From positions 1 through 11,139 of the forward strand of contig CAMWYL010000075.1 in assembly GCA_947178465.1 (NCBI GenBank): a stretch of 11,139 nucleotides of DNA, in the 5' to 3' direction. This DNA is from an uncultured Lachnospiraceae bacterium. GTDB taxonomy: Bacteria > Bacillota > Clostridia > Lachnospirales > Lachnospiraceae. The position numbers and the translations under genes are program-made. Below the pieces are notes generated by a model. It was given only the letters and a program-made list of their open reading frames with translations. It was not told the DNA's origin and ran no database searches. Below, in pieces: positions 6,320-11,139 of this stretch; position 1 is the stretch's first letter; every line of letters begins with the position of its first letter.

Positions 6320-7381
6320 ATGAAGGAAACAAAGAAATTAAACATAGCTGTTATATTTGGCGGAGTATCCTCGGAATATGGGATATCTCTTCAATCTGCT
6401 TATGCGGTCATAACAAATATGGATCAGAAGAAATACTGTCCTGTTATGATTGGGATTACCAAGGAGGGGCGTTGGCTGCACTTTGCGGGTGACTGCACAA
6501 AAATCAAGGAGGATACATGGTGGAAGGATGCAAACTGTGTTCCGGCAATGCTGTCTCCGAATCATGATGAACAGGCCGTGCTGCGATTGGAGGAGAAGCG
6601 GACAGAAGCAATTTCGATTGATGCGGTCTTTCCCGTATTGCATGGAAGGAATGGAGAGGATGGAACATTACAGGGCTTGATTGAGCTTGCGGGGCTTCCC
6701 CTGATAGGCTGCGGCACGTTGTCCTCCGCGCTCTGCATGGACAAGGACAGGGCGCATAAGCTGGTGCAGACAATAGGGATACGGGTTGCAAAATCGCTGG
6801 TAATAAATAGCTTGTCCGATATGGAGCATGCGAGGATGTTTGCAGGCTATATTGGGTATCCGCTTTATGTGAAGCCGGTAAAGGCCGGTTCTTCTTATGG
6901 AATGACGAAAGTAATGGCTATAGAGGAGCTGGATCAGGCAGTTACGCTGGCGTTTGAATATGACAATCAGGTAATTCTGGAAGAAAATATCGAGGGATTC
7001 GAGGTGGGCTGCGCCATTCTTGGAAAAAAGGATTTGATTGTCGGCGAGGTGGACGAGATTGAGCTGTCGCAGGGATTTTTTGATTATACAGAGAAATACA
7101 CACTGAAATCCTCAAAAATTCATGTTCCGGCAAGGATTTCCCCTGAAAAGGCAAAGGAGATCAAGGAAGCCGGAAAAGCAATTTACCGTATTCTTGGCTG
7201 CTCTGGTTTTGCACGGGTGGATATGTTTCTGACGCCGGAGGGAGAGATTGTTTTTAATGAGGTGAATACGATTCCCGGGTTTACCGAGCACAGCCGCTAC
7301 CCGAAAATGATGCAGGCGGCAGGATATTCTTTTCCCACATTGCTGGATATGCTGGTACGCTGCGGCATTGACGGGGAATAG
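6320..7381 (+). CDS. vanG: D-alanine--D-serine ligase VanG
   Basis: 353 aa, typical for Ddl/Van ligases. An ATP-grasp enzyme that joins D-Ala to D-Ser for precursors with low vancomycin affinity. Visible motifs: IFGGVSSEYGISLQSA (12-27, Glu19 in the first D-Ala site), VFPVLHGRNGEDGTLQG (103-119), SSALCMDKDRAHKL (135-148), PLYVKPVKAGSSYGMTK (181-197), EENIEGFEVGC (221-231), the omega-loop FFDYTEKYTLKSS (253-265) and the Mg/ATP region FNEVNTIPGFTEHSRYP (312-328). Several stretches are close to the enterococcal VanG sequence as I remember it. The FDY-KY loop alone does not separate Ser from Ala ligases; neighbouring vanXY and vanT decide it. ATG 6320 has AAAGGG 8 bases ahead; an open extension upstream runs through the terminator and is ignored. 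vanXY follows 35 bases later. Confidence 0.92.
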   Translation: MKETKKLNIAVIFGGVSSEYGISLQSAYAVITNMDQKKYCPVMIGITKEGRWLHFAGDCTKIKEDTWWKDANCVPAMLSPNHDEQAVLRLEEKRTEAISIDAVFPVLHGRNGEDGTLQGLIELAGLPLIGCGTLSSALCMDKDRAHKLVQTIGIRVAKSLVINSLSDMEHARMFAGYIGYPLYVKPVKAGSSYGMTKVMAIEELDQAVTLAFEYDNQVILEENIEGFEVGCAILGKKDLIVGEVDEIELSQGFFDYTEKYTLKSSKIHVPARISPEKAKEIKEAGKAIYRILGCSGFARVDMFLTPEGEIVFNEVNTIPGFTEHSRYPKMMQAAGYSFPTLLDMLVRCGIDGE

Positions 7382-7416
7382 GGCTGTAACGGATATGCAG
7401 GAGAAGAGGGACAGAC

Positions 7417-8217
7417 ATGCAGAAAATACAGTTAAAAAGGGAGCGGATTTATCAGGGCAGCCTGATACTGGTAAATTCTCTGTATGAGTACAGAGAACGA
7501 AGGGGAATAAGGCTTTTCCCTGCTTCTGATGAAGCAAAAGAGATTCTGATGGAGGAAGAAGCTGTACAAATGCTTCACCGCGCCATGATGGATATAAACG
7601 GATGGAAAGATATCGTGCCGGTGAGCGGCTGGCGTTCCCGTATGGAACAGCAAAGGATTTGGGACGATTCACTTGCGGAAAACGGATTGGAATTTACGAA
7701 AACATATGTAGCTGTTCCAGGTCACAGTGAGCATCAGACAGGGCTTGCCATTGACTTAGGTTTAAAGCAGGAGAAAATTGATTTCATCCGTCCCGATTTT
7801 CCCTACAAGGGAATATGTCAGACCTTTCGGGAGCGGGCAGTGGAATATGGCTTTATTGAGCGGTATCCGAAGAATAAAGAGGCAGTAACGGGAATAGGAC
7901 ATGAGCCGTGGCATTTCCGATATGTGGGTGTGCCACATGCGCAGATTATGAAGCAGGAGCGGCTTACCTTAGAGGAGTATATTGTGTTCTTAAAGAGTCA
8001 TCAATACGGTATCCGTCCATATATCTTTGAGGAACAGGGGTGCAGGGCAACTGTGTCATATATAGAGGCAGAAGGCAATGTGACAACACCGGAATTGGAG
8101 ACATATAATCCGAAAACAGATACCATTTCCGGAAATAATGTGGACGGGTTTATCGTTACCTCGTGGAAGGATGAAGAACACAGAAATGGGGGAAAATATG
8201 AAAGAAAAGATAAATAG
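7417..8217 (+). CDS. vanXY: VanXY D,D-dipeptidase/D,D-carboxypeptidase (M15B)
   Basis: 266 aa zinc peptidase of the VanY/VanXY group. Zinc ligands are His106 and Asp113 in SEHQTGLAIDL and His166 in HEPWHFRYVG, with Glu163 as the general base; GWRSRMEQQR (71-80) supplies the conserved arginine. In VanXY enzymes the one protein both hydrolyses D-Ala-D-Ala dipeptide and trims D-Ala from the pentapeptide, removing the vancomycin target. There is no signal peptide or N-terminal anchor, which fits cytosolic VanXY rather than membrane VanY. Residues after about 190 form a C-terminal extension of the kind found in VanXYG. AGAGGG is 6 bases before the ATG. The last 20 bases overlap the start of vanT. 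Confidence 0.92.
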   Translation: MQKIQLKRERIYQGSLILVNSLYEYRERRGIRLFPASDEAKEILMEEEAVQMLHRAMMDINGWKDIVPVSGWRSRMEQQRIWDDSLAENGLEFTKTYVAVPGHSEHQTGLAIDLGLKQEKIDFIRPDFPYKGICQTFRERAVEYGFIERYPKNKEAVTGIGHEPWHFRYVGVPHAQIMKQERLTLEEYIVFLKSHQYGIRPYIFEEQGCRATVSYIEAEGNVTTPELETYNPKTDTISGNNVDGFIVTSWKDEEHRNGGKYERKDK

Positions 8218-10345
8218 CGGAGGACTTGATTATTTTCGGATTGCGGCGGCGCTGCTTGTGGTTGCAATCCATACCTCTCCACTTACGACATGGAACGCGG
8301 ACGCGGATTTTTTCCTGACAAGGGTGCTTGCGAGGATTGCAGTGCCCTTTTTCTTTATGGTGACAGGGAGTTTTGTCCTTTCGGAGCTCTTGTATCGGAC
8401 GGACAAGTCTGTCGTGGCAAAGGACAGACTGCGCAAATCTTTACGGAAAACAGAGGTTTTGTACGTAATTGCGATCGTACTATATATTCCGATTGGCATT
8501 TATGCCGGTCATTATAAGGACTTAACGCTGTCATCGTTGCTGCGTATGCTGGTTTTTGACGGTACCTTTTATCATCTGTGGTATTTTCCGGCGTGCATCC
8601 TCGGGCTGCTGTTGGTCTGTCTGCTTGGAAGGTGGAAAAATATCCGATTTGTGACAATTGTGTCGGTTTTTCTTTATATCATAGGACTGTTTGGGGACAG
8701 CTATTATGGGATTGCCGTGAAGGTGCCCGTATTGGAGGCTCTTTATGAAAAGGGCTTTTCAATTTGGTCGTATACAAGGAACGGCATTTTTTTTGCGCCG
8801 TTATTTCTGGTATTGGGGGCAATTGTGGGTAGAGAAAAGGGCGGGCATACCGTAAAGCGCGACAGTGTCGGACTTACGCTTTCTTTTCTTCTGATGACGG
8901 TAGAGGCGTTCACACTGCGTTATTTTGGTCTTCAGCGGCATGACAGCATGTATCTGATGCTGATTCCCACAATGATATTTTTATATCGGGTATTAAATGC
9001 AAGGGCTGTCGCGCCGGTGCCTCCGCTGAGAGTGACGGCCTTGTGGATTTATATTTTGCATCCCGCGCTCATCGTTGTCGTGCGCATGGCAGCAAAGCTT
9101 ACGGGTTTGTCGATATTGACGGACAACAGCTTATGTCATTATTGTGCGGTGGTGTGTTTGTCGGTGTTATCAGCAGGGGTCATTACCGTATTTTCGGAGC
9201 ATAGAGGAAGAAGGGAGCGCTTTACCCATGGCAGGGCATGGATTGAGTTGGATAAAGAGGCACTTGAAAACAATGTGCGGTTTTTTCAATCGAGAGTGCC
9301 GAAAGGCTGTGTGCTGATGCCTGCGGTGAAGGCGCAGGCTTATGGACATGGGGCGGCAGCAGTGGCGGGCATGTTGCAATCGCTGGGTGTCCGCGCGTTT
9401 TGTGTCGCGTGTGTGCAGGAGGGCGTGGCGCTGCGCAGAGCGGGTATTCGGGGAGAAATTCTGATTCTGGGCTATACGCATCCAAGGGAACTTTTTCTGC
9501 TAAGACGCTATTGCCTGACACAGACGGTGGTGGATTATGCGTATGCGCAGCAGCTAAAACGATATGGGAAGCGGCTTCATGTACATATTGGTATCGATAC
9601 CGGTATGCATCGTCTGGGTGAAAGAAGTGAAAATACAGAACAGATTTTAAAGATATTTCGCATAAAAAATCTTGTAGTGGACGGAATGTTCACGCACCTG
9701 TCCGCGGATGATGTGGAGACGGAGGAAAATCGGATATTTACGCAGCAGCAGGCACAGGAATTTTACAATGTGCTTGACGAATTGGAGCGGCACGGGATGG
9801 ACTATGGAAAAATCCATATGCAGGCAAGCTATGGCATTTTGAATTACCCGGAGCTGTCCGGCGACTATGCACGCATCGGTATCGGGCTGTATGGCGTGCT
9901 GAGCACAAAGGAGGATACCGAAAGGTGGCAGAAGGAGCTTCGTCCGGTATTGTCCCTGAAAGCGCGGATTGCCAGTGTGAGAAACGTTTATGCCGGAGAA
10001 TCGGCAGGCTACGGACTGGGATTTGTGGCAGAATGCCCTATGCGGATTGCCGTGCTTGCGATAGGCTATGCGGACGGGTTGCCGCGTGCGCTGTCAAACG
10101 GGATTGGTGCCGTCCTGATTAACGGGAGTCGTGCGCCGATTGTCGGGTTAATCTGCATGGACCAGACCTTGGTTGATGTAAGCGATATTCCCAATGTTTG
10201 CGCGGGAGATATTGCTGTCGTGATAGGAAAAAGCGGCAATTTGGAGATAACGGCTTGTGATATCGCCAATCAGGCAGGAACGATTACAAACGAGATTTTA
10301 AGCAGGATAGGAGAACGTGTCAGAGAAAATAAAAAATCAAAATAG
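8198..10345 (+). CDS. vanT: VanT membrane-bound serine racemase
   Basis: 715 aa with two parts. Residues about 8-333 are an acyltransferase-3-like membrane domain with some ten hydrophobic segments, opening with RIAAALLVVAIH (14-25), thought to take up or hand over L-serine. Residues about 345-710 are an alanine-racemase-fold domain: PLP lysine Lys378 in PAVKAQAYGHG, catalytic Tyr605 in SAGYGLGF, GIDTGMHRLG (465-474) and ICMDQTLVDV (652-661). Asn698 in TNEIL stands where alanine racemases have the active-site Tyr, a change reported for VanT serine racemases. It supplies D-Ser to VanG. ATG 8198 is preceded by GGGG at 5-base spacing and follows with the membrane domain at once; an earlier in-frame ATG (8138) lies deep in vanXY and lacks a site. 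Last gene of the resistance operon; no clear terminator follows. Confidence 0.93.
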   Translation: MKEKINSGGLDYFRIAAALLVVAIHTSPLTTWNADADFFLTRVLARIAVPFFFMVTGSFVLSELLYRTDKSVVAKDRLRKSLRKTEVLYVIAIVLYIPIGIYAGHYKDLTLSSLLRMLVFDGTFYHLWYFPACILGLLLVCLLGRWKNIRFVTIVSVFLYIIGLFGDSYYGIAVKVPVLEALYEKGFSIWSYTRNGIFFAPLFLVLGAIVGREKGGHTVKRDSVGLTLSFLLMTVEAFTLRYFGLQRHDSMYLMLIPTMIFLYRVLNARAVAPVPPLRVTALWIYILHPALIVVVRMAAKLTGLSILTDNSLCHYCAVVCLSVLSAGVITVFSEHRGRRERFTHGRAWIELDKEALENNVRFFQSRVPKGCVLMPAVKAQAYGHGAAAVAGMLQSLGVRAFCVACVQEGVALRRAGIRGEILILGYTHPRELFLLRRYCLTQTVVDYAYAQQLKRYGKRLHVHIGIDTGMHRLGERSENTEQILKIFRIKNLVVDGMFTHLSADDVETEENRIFTQQQAQEFYNVLDELERHGMDYGKIHMQASYGILNYPELSGDYARIGIGLYGVLSTKEDTERWQKELRPVLSLKARIASVRNVYAGESAGYGLGFVAECPMRIAVLAIGYADGLPRALSNGIGAVLINGSRAPIVGLICMDQTLVDVSDIPNVCAGDIAVVIGKSGNLEITACDIANQAGTITNEILSRIGERVRENKKSK

Positions 10346-10364
10346 AAAATCCGACTCTTTTTTG

Positions 10365-10393
10365 TAGACAAAATCCAAATTTAATTGTACAAT
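10365..10393 (+). promoter_or_regulatory. Sigma-A promoter for the CheC-like/CheY-like pair
   Basis: TAGACA (10365-10370), a 17-bp spacer, then TACAAT (10388-10393). Predicted start near 10400, leader about 45 bases. It is a housekeeping-type promoter, not the sigma-D form usual for late flagellar genes. Confidence 0.6.
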
Positions 10394-10444
10394 GATTTTG
10401 AGTAATATTTTGAGGTCAATGACTTCCAAAAAAGGAGCCGGAAT

Positions 10445-11038
10445 ATGGATAACTTTTCTAAAGAGCGGGCTGATGTAATTGGCGAAATATCAAATATATC
10501 GATTGGTTCTTCAGCTACAGCTATGAGTCAGATATTGGGACAGCCGATAACAATTACGACTCCCAGTGTTTTGCTTGTTCACAGAAACGAGATTTTGAAC
10601 GATTATGAGAATTCGTGTATTCTTATTAGAGTGGAGTACACAAAGGGATTATTCGGAGACAATTTGTTGGTTCTTAAGGACGAGGACGCGAAAATCATCA
10701 CGGATTTAATGATGGGAAATGATGGAAAAGGGCAGTATGCAAACAGCGATATTACGGATTTGCATTTGAGCGCGGTATCTGAAGCGATGAATCAGATGAC
10801 GGCAAGCTCAGCGACTGCCATGAGCAAGATGCTCAGCAAGAAGATTGAGATTTCACCGCCGAATGTACAGCGTGTTATAATCGAAGATTTTGTTTTCCCG
10901 GATGATATCCCGGACGATTTATTTGTCAAAATCAACTTTAAGATGAAAATCGGAACGCTGATTAACAGTACGATTATGCAATTGTATCCTTTTGATCTTG
11001 CAAATTCCATTTACAAACTATTCCAGAGGAGGAAATAA
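10445..11038 (+). CDS. CheC-family protein resembling the FliY core domain
   Basis: 197 aa with two copies of the CheC/CheX/FliY phosphatase motif: DVIGEISNISIGSSATAMS (10-28, Glu14 and Asn17) and LSAVSEAMNQMTASSATAMS (108-127, Glu113 and Asn116). The family removes phosphate from CheY-P. ITTPSV (37-42), DLMMGNDGKG (87-96), ISPPNV (136-141) and IMQLYPFDLA (177-186) resemble the central domain of Bacillus FliY more than free-standing CheC. It lacks both the N-terminal peptide and the C-terminal SpoA/FliN domain of full-length FliY, so it cannot alone build the switch ring. AAAGGAG is 7 bases before the ATG. A CheY-like gene follows 2 bases after the stop, suggesting phosphatase and substrate are made together. 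Whether it is a true CheC or a split FliY is open. Confidence 0.82.
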   Translation: MDNFSKERADVIGEISNISIGSSATAMSQILGQPITITTPSVLLVHRNEILNDYENSCILIRVEYTKGLFGDNLLVLKDEDAKIITDLMMGNDGKGQYANSDITDLHLSAVSEAMNQMTASSATAMSKMLSKKIEISPPNVQRVIIEDFVFPDDIPDDLFVKINFKMKIGTLINSTIMQLYPFDLANSIYKLFQRRK

Positions 11039-11040
11039 GA

Positions 11041-11139
11041 ATGGCGAAGAATATTCTGATTGTCGACGATGCGGCGTTTATGCGAATGATGATTAAAGAT
11101 ATTTTAACAAAAAACGGTTATACGACTGTCGCGTATACA
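11041..11139 (+). CDS. cheY: CheY-like response regulator, 5' part only
   Basis: 33 codons before the window ends, so the 3' end is missing. MAKNILIVDDAAFMRMMIKD is a typical CheY start, with the acidic pair Asp9-Asp10 that binds Mg. The phospho-acceptor Asp lies beyond the edge. GAGGAGG (11026-11032), inside the last codons of the preceding gene, is 8 bases from the ATG. Stand-alone CheY is most likely, given the CheC-like neighbour, but an output domain after the edge cannot be excluded. Confidence 0.8.
   Translation, partial: MAKNILIVDDAAFMRMMIKDILTKNGYTTVAYT

Noticed and set aside
8138..8197. Upstream start for vanT at 8138
   Set aside because: It lies deep in vanXY with no ribosome binding site; ATG 8198 has GGGG at 5 bases and begins right before the membrane domain.
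10346..10364. T run after vanT as a terminator
   Set aside because: The preceding sequence forms no convincing GC-containing stem.
1..11139. CRISPR arrays, tRNA or rRNA genes, replication origin
   Set aside because: No regularly spaced repeats, no cloverleaf or rRNA sequence and no iteron cluster were seen on either strand.

Overview
The window looks like chromosomal DNA from a gut-type, low-to-mid-GC Firmicute, most likely a motile member of the Lachnospiraceae or a related Clostridia. The reasons are strong purine-rich ribosome binding sites before nearly every gene, sigma-A style promoters, a VanG-type glycopeptide-resistance cluster close in sequence to those I know from Clostridia and Enterococcus, and a CheC/FliY-like plus CheY pair at the right end. 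All confident genes are on the plus strand. Species cannot be named from the sequence alone.

Layout. (1) 39-914: a NADAR-family (YbiA-like) N-glycosidase with a tryptophan-rich N-terminal extension. (2) 999-1916: an AT-rich alpha/beta hydrolase of the hormone-sensitive-lipase type with its own extended -10 promoter. (3) 1917-2743: an 827-base stretch without a confident gene. It holds a roughly 350-bp MITE-like element (1988-2341) that is one long imperfect inverted repeat with stem-loops at its centre, a doubtful 40-codon minus-strand frame, two good promoters reading right, and a pair of AAAAGTAAYTTTT boxes flanking the first promoter. (4) 2744-6153: cardiolipin synthase, vanR and vanS, tightly packed as one transcription unit. 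(5) 6205-6249: a strong rho-independent terminator. (6) 6320-10345: vanG, vanXY and vanT, a second tightly packed unit. (7) 10365-11139: a sigma-A promoter, a stand-alone CheC/FliY-core phosphatase-like protein, and the start of a CheY-like receiver cut by the window edge.

How the genes work together. VanS/VanR form a sensor kinase and response regulator. VanT makes D-serine, VanG joins D-Ala to D-Ser, and VanXY removes D-Ala-D-Ala dipeptides and terminal D-Ala from precursors, so peptidoglycan precursors can end in D-Ala-D-Ser, which binds vancomycin weakly. The cluster is minimal (R, S, G, XY, T; no vanU, vanY or vanW) and there is no transposase or integrase beside it, so it looks resident rather than freshly acquired. 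Its unusual points are the cardiolipin synthase placed first in the regulatory operon, which would tie membrane lipid composition to the glycopeptide sensor, and the strong terminator splitting regulators from resistance genes. Resistance phenotype cannot be deduced: vanG-type clusters in Clostridia can be silent or only weakly protective.
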